From Lentzea fradiae (lineage in GTDB: Bacteria; Actinomycetota; Actinomycetes; Mycobacteriales; Pseudonocardiaceae): 64,000 nucleotides of DNA. The DNA lies in assembly GCF_900100955.1 (NCBI RefSeq), contig NZ_FNCC01000024.1, positions 1-64,000 of the forward strand. The letters are read 5' to 3'. Below are positions 14,545 through 23,903 of the stretch, one piece after another (position 1 is the stretch's first letter; the number at the start of each line of letters is the position of its first letter). Below the pieces are notes generated by a model, which worked only from the letters and a program-made list of their open reading frames with translations, was not told the DNA's origin and made no database searches. The position numbers and the translations under genes are program-made.

Positions 14545-17500
14545 CGGCCTCGCGCAGCGCCGCGCCGGCTTCCCGGGCACGCCCGCCGCGTGCGAGCAGG
14601 ACCGCGCGGTCCTCCAGCGTCTGCGCCGCCTCGAACACCCGGCCCGCCGAACGGTAGTGCGCGGCGACCGCCGCCAGCCCGTCCGGGTCCTCCGCCAGCA
14701 CGCACCGGCAGCGCCGCGCCGCCGCGGCGGCCCTGGCCTCGGTGGACTCCCTGGCCGCCTCCGCTTCGCACGCCTCGGTGGCGGCGCGGGCGGTCGCCCG
14801 GTCGTCGTGGTCCAGCGCCATCCGGACCAGCTCCGGCAGCCACTGGTGGCGCAGCATCATCTCGGTGCGGCGGGTGTCGAGGATCTCGCCCAGGAACTCG
14901 ATCGCGGCGGAGTGGTCGCCGTCGCGGTACGCCGCGGCCGCCCGTGCCGCGACCAGGAAGTCGCGGTTCTCCCGGTTCACCGCGGTCGTCAGCGGCAGTG
15001 CGAGACCGGCGGGCAGGTGCCGCCGGAGCGCGAGGTCGTCGTCCCGGTGCACGGCGATGAGCGCGGCGACGCCGTGCAGCAGCATCAACCCGCCCTCGCG
15101 CAGGCCGAACCCGGTCATGCCCGAGTCGTCCCCGAGCACCGCGCCGATCCGGTCCACCGCCTCGTCCCACCCGCCGAGCCAGAACCGGTGGACGGCCGCG
15201 CCGACCTGGAGAGCCGCGACGGGCGCGCTGTGCCCGGCGGCGTCGAACGCCAGCCGCATCGTGTCGGTCGCCTCGCCGAGCCGGTCCAGGCACTGGAGCG
15301 TGAACATGCGGTTGTCCAGCAGCACCAGCTTCAGGTCGGTGAGCGCGGCGTCGGTGCCCACCACGTCCAGCGCCCGGTCCAGGTGGGCGAGCGCGCCCAC
15401 GTAGTCGCGCCGTGCCGCGCCGACCTGCCAGAGCACCCCCAGGGACTGGGCGATGGCGAACGGGTCGGCGGCGTGTTCGCCGACCTCGATGGACTCGCGC
15501 GCACTCGCCGCAGCCGCGTCGAGGTCGTCGAGCCCGGCGCGCTGCACCAGCGCGAGCAGCGACAGCAGCCGGGCCCGCCACGCGCCGGGCAGCGCGGGGT
15601 CGGCCAAGGTCTCCCGCAGCGACTCCAGCGCCTGTTGCGGCCGTGACGCGCGGAAGGGCACGTAGGCCGTCAGCCACCGGACCTCCCCGACGAGGTCGGG
15701 GTCGCGCAGCCGGGGAAGGGCCCGCCGGGCGTGGTGCTCGGCCTCGGCGTCCCGGCCGACCCGGAACAGCGCGCTGCTCAGGTGGGCCCGCACCACCGCG
15801 GCGTGCGCGTCGGTCACCGCCCTGGACCGCAGCGCCCGCTGCAACAGCTCGACCGCGACCAGCGGCGCCTCGTCGACCAGCGCGGGTGCCCGCACCAGCA
15901 GCCAGTCGACCACCCACGCGCCGAAGTTCCCCGCCGAGGCCAGCAGCTGCTCGGCCACGTGGCCGACCGGTGCCCCGGCGCGCGCGAGTGCCTGTGCGGC
16001 CTGCTGGTGCAGGGCGTCGCGCAGCGCCGCGGGCATCCTCTCGTGCAGCGCCTGCCGCAGCACCGGGTGCCGGAACGCGATGCGTGTCCCGGCGTCGCGC
16101 AGCACCCCCGCCGCGGCGGCCTCCTCGAGCGGCGCCACCAGCTCGGCCACCGGGCGGGCGAGCACGACCGCGAGCCCGTCGACGGAGAACTCGCAGCCCA
16201 GCAGCGCCGCCCACCGCAGCACCTCGCGGGTGGGGGCGGAGACCAGGTCCAGGCGCCCGCCGACCGCGGACACCAGCGAGCCGGGCACCTGGTCGAAGGC
16301 GTGCTCTCCCACCTCGGCCACGCCGGAGCCGACGACCACCAGCCGTTCGCGCAGCAGGGCGTCCGCCACCTCCCGCACGTACAGCGGGTTGCCGCCCGCC
16401 CGCGCGGCGATCTCGCGCAGCGCGGGACCGGGCGGCGCACCCACCAGCCGCCCGACGAAGTCCGCCACGTCCGAGTCGCCGAGCGGGGTCAGGTCGAGCA
16501 CCACGCCGCCACCGGACTCGGCGAACCGGCGCAGGCGGGCCACCCCCGGCCGGTGCGGCACCGGCCGCGCCGCGCCCAGCAGCAGCAACGGCAGGTGCCG
16601 GGTGAGCGCGGCGAGCCGGCGCCACACCTCGATGCTGCTCTCGTCGGCCCACTGGAGGTCGTCTAGCGCCAGCACGAGGGGTGCGTCCGAGCACAGCCGC
16701 TCCACGAGTGCGACCAGCTCGTCGACACCGCACGAGAGCGGGTCGCCGTTCGCGAAGACCGACGCGGCGGGCTGCCGCTCGCGCAGTGCCCGGGCCACCT
16801 CCGCACGTCGCGGGTCGGTGGCGGCGGGGTCCACGCCCAGGGCGTCCAGCGCGAGCCGGAGCGGGAAGTGGCTGTCCAGCTCGTCCGACACGGCGTGGGC
16901 GGTCTGGTGCCCGGCCAGCCCGGCCCGTGCCAGCGCGGCGGCCAGCAGCGCGGACTTGCCGATGCCCATCTCGCCCTCCACCCACAGCGTCCCGCCGCGT
17001 CCGGCGGACAGCTCGTCGACCGCCCGCGAGACAGCGGCCAGCTCGGCGTGGCGGCCCAGCAGGACCGGCTCGTCGACGGTGCCGGCCACCGATGCGGAGG
17101 CGCTCCGCTGTGGTGGGACGTGCTGCTGGGCGGTGGCGGCCCGCGGTGGGGGGACCGTGCCGCTGAGCACCAGCTGCTGCGCGGCACGCAGCCCCGGCCC
17201 CGGTTCCACGCCCAGCTCGGCCACGATGACCCGGCGGGCGTCGCGGAACACCTCCAGCGCCTCCGCGCCGCGCCCACCGCGGTGCAGGGCCAGCACCAGC
17301 AGCTCGTGCGCCCGCTCCCGCAGCGGTTCCTCCGCGACCAGCGCGCCGAGGTCCGCGATCACGTCGGTGTGCGCGCCGGTCGCCAGGGCCGCCTCGGCGC
17401 GCAGCTCCCGCGCGACGGTCCGCTCCGCGGCCAGCTCCCGCCGCCGGTTCCCGGCGAACGGTCCGCTCAGGCCGGCCAGCGCCTCGCCCCGCCACAGCCC

Positions 17501-17911
17501 CAGCGCCGCGTCGAGCGAGCGCAGCGCCCCGTCCGCGTCGCCGTCCGCCAGCTGCCGCTGCCCCTGTGCCCGCAGCGCGCGGAACTCCGCCAGGTCCGAG
17601 GCGGCCGGGCGCCACCGCAGGCGGTAGCCGGACCCGACCGACTCCAGCACCCGCGAGGCCGCCCCGCGTGGCCGGTCCGGCTCCAAAGCCTTGCGCAGCA
17701 ACGAGATGTAGGTGTGGACACTGCCCTCCGCGGTGGCCGGCGCGTCCCGGCCCCACACCCCGGACACCAGCTCGTCCCGCCGCACCGCAGCACCCGAGCG
17801 CAACGCGAGCATCGCGAACACCGCCTGCGGGCGTGCCGAACCGAGCTGCACCTCGCGGTCCCCGACCCACGCGCGCACCGGCCCCAGCACGACCAACCGC
17901 AACGCCGACAT
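14480..17911 (-). CDS. SARP-family regulator with NTPase and TPR-like region (1143 aa)
   Basis: This large AfsR-like transcription factor has the following order. A winged-helix DNA-binding domain spans about 1-100 (LRLVVLGPVRAW, DELVSGVWG, HTYISLLRKAL). A bacterial transcriptional activation domain spans about 105-250. An ATPase module follows, with Walker A GEMGIGKS at 313-320 and a Walker B-like LVLALDDLQWADE. A long helical, TPR-like C-terminus completes the protein. SARPs switch on antibiotic clusters by binding direct repeats near -35 boxes. The ATG at 17911 fits the family start. It lies head-to-tail with a paralogue, separated by 128 bp. The target is unknown, and the NRPS cluster 20 kb away is a candidate only by inference. 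Confidence 0.9.
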   Translation of the reverse strand: MSALRLVVLGPVRAWVGDREVQLGSARPQAVFAMLALRSGAAVRRDELVSGVWGRDAPATAEGSVHTYISLLRKALEPDRPRGAASRVLESVGSGYRLRWRPAASDLAEFRALRAQGQRQLADGDADGALRSLDAALGLWRGEALAGLSGPFAGNRRRELAAERTVARELRAEAALATGAHTDVIADLGALVAEEPLRERAHELLVLALHRGGRGAEALEVFRDARRVIVAELGVEPGPGLRAAQQLVLSGTVPPPRAATAQQHVPPQRSASASVAGTVDEPVLLGRHAELAAVSRAVDELSAGRGGTLWVEGEMGIGKSALLAAALARAGLAGHQTAHAVSDELDSHFPLRLALDALGVDPAATDPRRAEVARALRERQPAASVFANGDPLSCGVDELVALVERLCSDAPLVLALDDLQWADESSIEVWRRLAALTRHLPLLLLGAARPVPHRPGVARLRRFAESGGGVVLDLTPLGDSDVADFVGRLVGAPPGPALREIAARAGGNPLYVREVADALLRERLVVVGSGVAEVGEHAFDQVPGSLVSAVGGRLDLVSAPTREVLRWAALLGCEFSVDGLAVVLARPVAELVAPLEEAAAAGVLRDAGTRIAFRHPVLRQALHERMPAALRDALHQQAAQALARAGAPVGHVAEQLLASAGNFGAWVVDWLLVRAPALVDEAPLVAVELLQRALRSRAVTDAHAAVVRAHLSSALFRVGRDAEAEHHARRALPRLRDPDLVGEVRWLTAYVPFRASRPQQALESLRETLADPALPGAWRARLLSLLALVQRAGLDDLDAAAASARESIEVGEHAADPFAIAQSLGVLWQVGAARRDYVGALAHLDRALDVVGTDAALTDLKLVLLDNRMFTLQCLDRLGEATDTMRLAFDAAGHSAPVAALQVGAAVHRFWLGGWDEAVDRIGAVLGDDSGMTGFGLREGGLMLLHGVAALIAVHRDDDLALRRHLPAGLALPLTTAVNRENRDFLVAARAAAAYRDGDHSAAIEFLGEILDTRRTEMMLRHQWLPELVRMALDHDDRATARAATEACEAEAARESTEARAAAAARRCRCVLAEDPDGLAAVAAHYRSAGRVFEAAQTLEDRAVLLARGGRAREAGAALREAVTLYRGLGAAWDIRRATDRVG

Positions 17912-18039
17912 CTCACCTGCCTCCCCGAAGGCTCCTCCGGCCGCGGCGCACGTCTCCTCGTGGCGCGGCCCGCTGCCGGCACGGCCGCCCGCGCCGACGC
18001 TCGATCACCCGCCGTGGCCGGCGTGCACGTCCGCTCTTC

Positions 18040-21000
18040 TCAAGCCACGCGGCACAACCGCGCTCCGGCCCGCCCCGCGTCCCACTCCGCGCCGAAACCG
18101 CGGTAGACCGTCACGGCCTCCCGCACCGCCGTGTCCGCTGCGGCGCAGGCGCCGCGCGCCACCAGCAGCGCGGCGGCGTCTTCCAGCGCTTCCGCCAGCT
18201 CCACCGGCCGGCCCGCCTCCCGGTACCGCGCCACCGCGTCGAGCACGAGAGAAGGCTCGCGGTCCACCAGTCCCCGGCAGCGCAGCGCCACCTCGACGGC
18301 TCCACCGCTCGTCCTGGCGAGCTCCGCCGCGTGCGCCGCCAGGTCGTGGTCACCCGCGAGCAGCGCCAGCCGCGTCAGCGGGGGCAGCCACCGCGGGTCG
18401 GGTGCCATGCGGCCGGGCGCGAGCACCCCGGTCAGCGCGGCGAGCGCCTCGTCCACCCGTCCGGCGCGTTCGGCGAGGGCGGCCTCGGCGGCGGCCCGGA
18501 AGCCGTCCAGGAAGTCCTCCCGGTGACCTGCCGCGGCACGCAGGTGCCGCGCCGCCTCGTCCACCCGGCCCTGGCGGGCCGCGACGAGCGCGGCGACACC
18601 GTGCGCGGGAGGCGTCGGACCGCGGTCCCGGGGCCACGGACTCGGTGTCGGCGCCTGGTGGCCGTCGACCAGCCGGAGCGCGTCCGCCCAGCGACCCCGC
18701 CAGTAGCACTGCGCCGCGGCGGCGGGGTGCGGTCCCGCCGCCCGCAGCAGCTCGTCGGCCTCGTCCAGGAGGTCGAGGTGCTGGAGGGTGAGCACCTTGT
18801 CGCCCACCAGGTCCGCGCGGACCTCCGGGGCGACGGGAACCGCGAGGGCCTGGTCGACCTGCCGCAACGCCTCGGCGTGGTCGCCGCGGGCCGTCGCGCT
18901 CCGCCACAGCGCGCGCCTGGCCTGCGCCACGGTGAAGTCGTCGCGCACCTCCCGCGCCAGCCTCAGCGCCTGGCGCGCGGCGGTCTCGCCCTCGTCGCCG
19001 GTCACCACGTCCGCGGTCAGCGCCTGCAGGCGGGCCCGCCAGACGAGAGGCGTGGTGCGGTCCGCGGCTGCCGACCGCACCACCTCGGCGGCGTCCACGG
19101 CGCTGCCGTCGCGGTGGTGCGAGGCGGCCAGGACCCAGCGCATCTCGGCGACCAGCTCGTGGTCCCTGGCGCGGGCCAGCGCGTAGCGGGCCTCGGCGTC
19201 GGCGCGGCGGCCGAGCCCGAACAGCAGGCGGGCCAGCCGGGCGGCGAGCCGGTCCCGGTCCCCTGGGGGCAGGTCCGGCAGCGTGACGGCCGACCGCAGC
19301 ACCCCGACCGCGAGGTCCGGGTCCCGCGCCGCGACCGACTCGGCGTTGGCGACCAGCCAGTCCACCGCCCAGGGCTCGACGGCGGTCGGCGCGGTGGCCA
19401 GCTGCCGCGCGACCAGCTCGACGGGGGACCCGGCCGTGGCCAGGGCCCTGGCGGCCTGGCGGTGCAGCGAGGCCCGCACAGCGGCCGGGACGCCCAGGTA
19501 GAGGGCGCGGTGGACGAGGTGGTGGCGGAAGGCGAACCCGGCGTCCGCCTCGACCAGGACACCGGCAGCCATCGCCTCCTCCACGGCGGCGACCAGCTCG
19601 CTGACCGGCCGCCCCGTCACGACCGCGGCGTCACCGGGCGCGAACGAGGTGCCCAGCAACGCGCCCCAGCGCAGCAGGTCCAGTGCCTCCGTCGAGAGGA
19701 AAGCCAGCCGCCTGGCCAGCGCCGTCACCAGCGACGCCGGCATGTCGTGGTCCGCCACCCGCGCCTCGGCGACCCCGGCGCGCAGCTCGACGGCGTTCTC
19801 GCGCACCAGCGCGTGGACCACTTCCTCGACGTAGAGCGGGTTTCCGCCCGCGCACCCGGCGATCCGGTCCAGGCCCCGGCCGGGCGCGGCGCCCACCATC
19901 CCGGTCACCAGCTCGGCGACCTCGTCGTCCGTCAGCGGTTCGAGGACGACCAGGCCACCGGCGTCCGCGACCGCGCGCCGCACCCGCGCCAGGTCCTCGC
20001 GGTGCGGCACCGGCCGCGCCACCGCGACCAGGAGCAGGGGAAGGCGGCGCGCCAGGCGGGACAGCCGGTGCCACAGCAGCACGCTGGCCTCGTCGGCCCA
20101 GTGGAAGTCGTCGAGCGCCAGCACCAGCGGGGCTTCCGAGCTCAGCTCGCGCACCAGTTCCACCAGGCGTTCGATGATGGTGAGCACGGGGTCGCCCGGG
20201 GCCTGGCGGCCGCCCGCCAGCGCCGGCAGGTCCTGGGCCAGCTCACCGCTGCGCGCGTCGGCGGACGTGACCGACACGTCGAGAGCGTCGAGCACCGGGC
20301 GGAGGGGGAAACGTCCGGCCTGCTCGTCGGCCGCGGCACGGGCGACGCGGGCACCCGCACCGGCCAGGCCGGCGGACAGCAGCGACGACTTGCCGATCCC
20401 CGCCTCACCCTCCAGCCACAGGACTCCGCCCCGGCCACCGGTCACCTCGGCCACCGCGCGCCGCAGCACGTCGAGCTCCCGCCGCCGGCCGACGAAGGGA
20501 GCCGCCTGTCGTGCCTCGCTCGCGGTCGCGGGGGACGTGGGAGGCGGGGCGGGGGTTGCCGGGGACTGTTCTGTCGCGGGTGGACGGTGGGCTGGCTGAC
20601 CCTCCAGCACCCGGCGCTGAGCCTCGCGCAGCGCGCTGCCGGGCTCGATGCCGAGCTCGGTCGCCAGCACGTGCCGGGCGTCGCGGAACACCTCCAGCGC
20701 CTCGGCCTGCCTGCCACCCTGGTGCAGCGCGGACATCAGCAGCGCCCGCAGACCTTCGCGCAGCGGGTGCTCGACCGTCAGCGCCGACAGCTCGGCCACG
20801 ACGCCGGCGTGCCTGCCGAGCAGCAGCTCCAGCTCGGCACGCCGCTCCACGGCGGCCAGCCGCAGTTCGTGCAGCCGCGACCGCTGGGACTCGGCGAACC
20901 GGCCCGGCACGGAGAACAGCGCCTCGCCCTCCCACAGCGCCAGTGCGGCGTCCAGCTCCGCCACCGCCTGCCCGGGGTCGGTCCGCGCCAGGCCCTCCGC

Positions 21001-21363
21001 CCGTTCGCGGTGCCGGTCGAAGCGGTGGACGTCCACCGCCTCGGGGTCCAGCCGGAGCGCGTACCCGGCTCCCGACGACACGAGCACCACCCCGGCCGAC
21101 CGCTTGGACCGCTCCGGTTCCAGCGCCCGGCGCAACGCGGAGACGTAGGTGTGCAGGCTCGCCCTGGCGGTCGCGGGCGGCGCGTCACCCCAGACCCCGT
21201 CGACCAGCTCGTCCGCGGAGACCGCCTCGTTCGCCCGCAGCGCGAGCAGGGTGAACACGGCGCGCCCGCGCGCTGTGCCGAGGCCGACCTCCGCGCCGCC
21301 GCGCCACGCGCGCACCGGGCCGAGCAGCCTGACCACCAGCGAAGCGGTCGTGCACAGCGACAT
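18040..21363 (-). CDS. Second SARP-family regulator with NTPase (1107 aa)
   Basis: This paralogue of the downstream SARP has the same architecture: winged helix (VVRLLGPVRAW, ELVDGVWGDAP), activation domain to about residue 255, Walker A GEAGIGKS at 319-326, Walker B LVLALDDFHWADE and a long helical C-terminus. The ATG at 21363, with an AAAGGTG ribosome site, was chosen because the conserved domain begins within 10 residues. The open frame further upstream encodes unrelated sequence. The pair probably arose by tandem duplication and then diverged. The first gene may be transcribed from the AT-richer 21364-21927 region. Confidence 0.9.
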   Translation of the reverse strand: MSLCTTASLVVRLLGPVRAWRGGAEVGLGTARGRAVFTLLALRANEAVSADELVDGVWGDAPPATARASLHTYVSALRRALEPERSKRSAGVVLVSSGAGYALRLDPEAVDVHRFDRHRERAEGLARTDPGQAVAELDAALALWEGEALFSVPGRFAESQRSRLHELRLAAVERRAELELLLGRHAGVVAELSALTVEHPLREGLRALLMSALHQGGRQAEALEVFRDARHVLATELGIEPGSALREAQRRVLEGQPAHRPPATEQSPATPAPPPTSPATASEARQAAPFVGRRRELDVLRRAVAEVTGGRGGVLWLEGEAGIGKSSLLSAGLAGAGARVARAAADEQAGRFPLRPVLDALDVSVTSADARSGELAQDLPALAGGRQAPGDPVLTIIERLVELVRELSSEAPLVLALDDFHWADEASVLLWHRLSRLARRLPLLLVAVARPVPHREDLARVRRAVADAGGLVVLEPLTDDEVAELVTGMVGAAPGRGLDRIAGCAGGNPLYVEEVVHALVRENAVELRAGVAEARVADHDMPASLVTALARRLAFLSTEALDLLRWGALLGTSFAPGDAAVVTGRPVSELVAAVEEAMAAGVLVEADAGFAFRHHLVHRALYLGVPAAVRASLHRQAARALATAGSPVELVARQLATAPTAVEPWAVDWLVANAESVAARDPDLAVGVLRSAVTLPDLPPGDRDRLAARLARLLFGLGRRADAEARYALARARDHELVAEMRWVLAASHHRDGSAVDAAEVVRSAAADRTTPLVWRARLQALTADVVTGDEGETAARQALRLAREVRDDFTVAQARRALWRSATARGDHAEALRQVDQALAVPVAPEVRADLVGDKVLTLQHLDLLDEADELLRAAGPHPAAAAQCYWRGRWADALRLVDGHQAPTPSPWPRDRGPTPPAHGVAALVAARQGRVDEAARHLRAAAGHREDFLDGFRAAAEAALAERAGRVDEALAALTGVLAPGRMAPDPRWLPPLTRLALLAGDHDLAAHAAELARTSGGAVEVALRCRGLVDREPSLVLDAVARYREAGRPVELAEALEDAAALLVARGACAAADTAVREAVTVYRGFGAEWDAGRAGARLCRVA

Positions 21364-21927
21364 CGGGACACCTTTCGTGTGGAGGTGCGGGCCGAACGGC
21401 GGAGCCAATGGCAGACCGGGCCGATGGTGTATTGCGCCGATCGGCATTGGGGGATCTCGTCCGGTCATGCCAGCATGGCAACGCTTCCTTAATGCTGCCT
21501 AAAAGAGTCTGTCTCAATAGCTGTTTCCGGCGGTCAACAGTCTGTCCACTCCTGTTTGGAGGGTCCCTGCCGTCTTCGCGCCAATTCGGTCGAAAGCCGT
21601 CGCCATTCCCGTTCGCGCGGAATGCGTGTGGCTGCTTGCAATGTGTCGGGGTGAAAGCCTCGGGCCTGTGAGTAGTTGTACTCCTCCCTGCTCACCAAGT
21701 CAGTGTGGCGTCGTGGAGTTCGACGTCAAGACGGGGTTCGGGTAAGACTTGAGGAGTTCGGGTGAACCGGCCGCGTTCGAATTGCGCGAGTGCGAGTGCG
21801 GCGGCTCGGCCGCTGTCTTTCGGCTGCTTTGAACGGGCAGCCGGAAGACACCCTCGAATTCCGTTGCGGATGGCCGAAACCGAGGTGCGCCGCTGTGTCG
21901 GAAAGGGACGGATCCGGGCATTCTCAG
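21364..21927. other. AT-richer intergenic region: SARP promoter and possible ctaG terminator
   Basis: This 564-bp gap has visibly lower GC than its surroundings and no convincing gene. It should contain the promoter of the leftward SARP gene. A 12-bp near-perfect hairpin (21816-21827 with 21837-21848, one mismatch) lies about 80 bp beyond the ctaG stop and may terminate that operon. Short frames on both strands have poor third-position GC and were not called. Confidence 0.5.
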
Positions 21928-22758
21928 TCAGTGGAACGCGGAGGTGACCGGCGCGGTGCCGGTCGACTCCGCGCGGCGTCGCCGGCGGGCGTGGACGCGG
22001 CCACCGGCGGTGTACCACTGGACCGCGATGATCACGGCGATCACGACCTCGACCAGGTCGCCGCCGTAGTACATCAGTTGTGCGCCGGCGTGCGAATCGG
22101 CGGTGGTGAAGGCGGTCCCCGGCGGAGGGGTCGCGTAGAGGGCTTTGGCCAGGACGGCGTGGGCGGTGCCGGCGGCCAGCAAGGTGGTGGCGCGCCAGGC
22201 GAGGCTCCAGCGGCGCCTGACCGGGTCCAGCTGGCACACCGCGAAGGTGAACAGCAACCCGGAGACCACGACATGGAGGTGCACCGCGGCGTGCAGCAGC
22301 GGCTGGTGGTGGGTTCCGGCGAACAGGGGAGTCCGGTAGAGCAGCCACAGACCGCCGAGGTCCAGCAGTGCCGCCAGCGGCGGGAAGACCAGCACGGTCG
22401 CGGGAGTCGAGTGCGCCACGGCCAGCAGCGTGCGCCGTGGCCGCACCGGCAGCGCCCGCAGCAGAAGGGTCAGCGGACGGGCCCCCACCACCAGGACGGG
22501 GGCGACCATGGCGATCATCAGGTGCTGCGCCATGTGGGCGGTGAACGGGCCACCGGGCAGCGGCGCCAGAAGCGCGTACGCCAGCACGGCGCACCCGGCG
22601 GTGAAGCAGGCGTCTCGCCACTTCGGCCAGGCGTCACCCCGCAGACGCAGCCGGGTGCTGCCCGCCAGATAGGCACACGCGGCCAGCAGCGCCGTCACCG
22701 CGATGACGGTCCCGGTCACGCCTTGAGGCGCCGCGTCGTGCAGGTGGGGACCGCTCAT
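21928..22758 (-). CDS. ctaG: CtaG-type cytochrome c oxidase assembly protein
   Basis: This 276-aa integral membrane protein of the caa3-type CtaG family has about seven hydrophobic segments. It contains the conserved histidine-rich signatures FTAHMAQHLMIAMVAPVLVV, HAAVHLHVVVSGLLF and the terminal LMYYGGDLVEVVIAVIIAVQWY. Members help insert copper or otherwise assemble haem-copper oxidases. The ATG at 22758 overlaps the stop of the DUF2243 gene by 4 bp, so the two are co-translated. No oxidase subunits are encoded nearby. Confidence 0.88.
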   Translation of the reverse strand: MSGPHLHDAAPQGVTGTVIAVTALLAACAYLAGSTRLRLRGDAWPKWRDACFTAGCAVLAYALLAPLPGGPFTAHMAQHLMIAMVAPVLVVGARPLTLLLRALPVRPRRTLLAVAHSTPATVLVFPPLAALLDLGGLWLLYRTPLFAGTHHQPLLHAAVHLHVVVSGLLFTFAVCQLDPVRRRWSLAWRATTLLAAGTAHAVLAKALYATPPPGTAFTTADSHAGAQLMYYGGDLVEVVIAVIIAVQWYTAGGRVHARRRRRAESTGTAPVTSAFH

Positions 22759-23222
22759 GAGCGAAGCCCTCGCCGTGCGCGCACGGCGAGGACGACGCCC
22801 ACGGCCAGCAGCGCCAGTGCCGCGCCGTTCCACGCCAGGTCGTAGACCGGCAAGTCGACGCCGTAGCGGATCTGGTGCAGACGCAGCACCTTGTGGTCGA
22901 TGATCCCGTCGAACAGCTGGAAGCCGCCCAGCCCGAGGAACAGCCCCGCCCTGGCATGGGCCGGTGCGAGGGCATGACGGCGGCGCAGGTCGGCGTAGAG
23001 GACGAACCCGGCCACCAGGCCCAGCAGCTCGGCGGTGTGCAGCAGTCCGTCCGACACCAGCCCCACCGCCGGAGTGGACCGGTCGAAGAAGTGGTGCCAC
23101 GCCAAGATCTGGTGGAACACGATCTCGTCGACCGCCGCCATCAGCGCCGCGCCGATCAGCGCGCACACGGCCAGCGACCTTCCGGGTTCCGGGGCAGAGG
23201 CGTGCCCGGCGGATTCGTTCAT
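22755..23222 (-). CDS. DUF2243 membrane protein
   Basis: This 155-aa protein has four predicted membrane helices. It shows DUF2243 signatures: DEIVFHQILAWHHFFD near the N-terminus and GGFQLFDGIIDHKVLRLHQIR in the middle, both rich in His. These proteins are commonly encoded beside CtaG-type genes in actinobacteria, which suggests a shared role in metal or haem handling. The biochemical function is unknown. The ATG at 23222 was chosen because the first membrane helix starts about 20 residues later. Confidence 0.85.
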   Translation of the reverse strand: MNESAGHASAPEPGRSLAVCALIGAALMAAVDEIVFHQILAWHHFFDRSTPAVGLVSDGLLHTAELLGLVAGFVLYADLRRRHALAPAHARAGLFLGLGGFQLFDGIIDHKVLRLHQIRYGVDLPVYDLAWNGAALALLAVGVVLAVRARRGLRS

Positions 23223-23253
23223 CAGGCGCGCGGTCCTCCGGTTGTGCGTCGGG

Positions 23254-23778
23254 TCACCGGGTGCGGGGCAGTGGTCCGACGCCTGCCTGGCGGCCGGGCC
23301 GCATCGAGGCGTGGCGCTGTCCGGGCCCGGGACCCGAGCGGGCGGCCAGGGCGTCGGCGACGACACCGGTGGCGAAGGCGTAGACGGACTTGTGCAGCAG
23401 GTCCACCGCCAGCTCACGGCGGGGCCAGGTCGGCGGCGGGGCGCCGACGCCGGTGGCGTTCTCCAGGATCTGGTCGTTGGTCACCCGGACGACGGTGAAC
23501 TTCGCCGAGGACCACGGCCCTCGCAGCCCGGCGTGCGCCATGACCGAGCGCACCACGCCGAGCAGCACGCCTTGGCCGAAGTGCATCGCCAGGTTGACCG
23601 GCACCGGCTGCCGACCACCCGGCCGTTCCCGCATCCCGGTGAGCCGTTGCAGCACCCGTGCCGGCACGTGGGAGTCGGGGCGGCCGGTCAGGCGCTGTTC
23701 CAGCTTCTCTCCCAGCGTCATCACCACCACCCCGGCGGCACCGGCGACCAGCCCTTCCCACAACGCGCGTTTCATCAT
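23254..23778 (-). CDS. Predicted membrane protein upstream of DUF2243-ctaG
   Basis: This 174-aa protein has an N-terminal hydrophobic helix (WEGLVAGAAGVVVMTLGEKLEQ), a basic loop and further hydrophobic stretches (LAMHFGQGVLLGVVRSV and KSVYAFATGVVADALAA). The layout recalls small inner-membrane proteins of the YagU/DUF1440 type, but I cannot assign it firmly. It starts at either of two adjacent ATG codons (23778 or 23775). It lies 31 bp upstream of the DUF2243 gene on the same strand and is probably the first gene of a three-gene operon. Confidence 0.7.
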   Translation of the reverse strand: MMKRALWEGLVAGAAGVVVMTLGEKLEQRLTGRPDSHVPARVLQRLTGMRERPGGRQPVPVNLAMHFGQGVLLGVVRSVMAHAGLRGPWSSAKFTVVRVTNDQILENATGVGAPPPTWPRRELAVDLLHKSVYAFATGVVADALAARSGPGPGQRHASMRPGRQAGVGPLPRTR

Positions 23779-23903
23779 GCCGCTTCGAGTACCCGGCTGC
23801 GGGCGACCTATCCGTGGTCTCGTGCCGCGACCTATATCGTCAGCTGTGCGGGCCGGAAAGCGACGTGGCTCCGGGGACCCGCACACGACAGCGAGGACGG
23901 GCG

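Noticed and set aside
14055-21492. Long open frames on other frames or opposite strand over the two SARP genes
   Set aside because: They are Arg-, Ala- and Gly-rich composition artefacts. The minus-strand frames starting at 17911 and 21363 contain clear SARP and Walker motifs.
21408-21671. Open frame in the SARP promoter region
   Set aside because: Low third-position GC, no ribosome site and no recognisable product. It lies where a promoter is expected.
21700-21921. Minus-strand frame encoding a Ser/Pro-rich 73-residue peptide
   Set aside because: Third-position GC is well below that of neighbouring genes and no family is recognisable. It lies just downstream of ctaG, where a terminator is expected.
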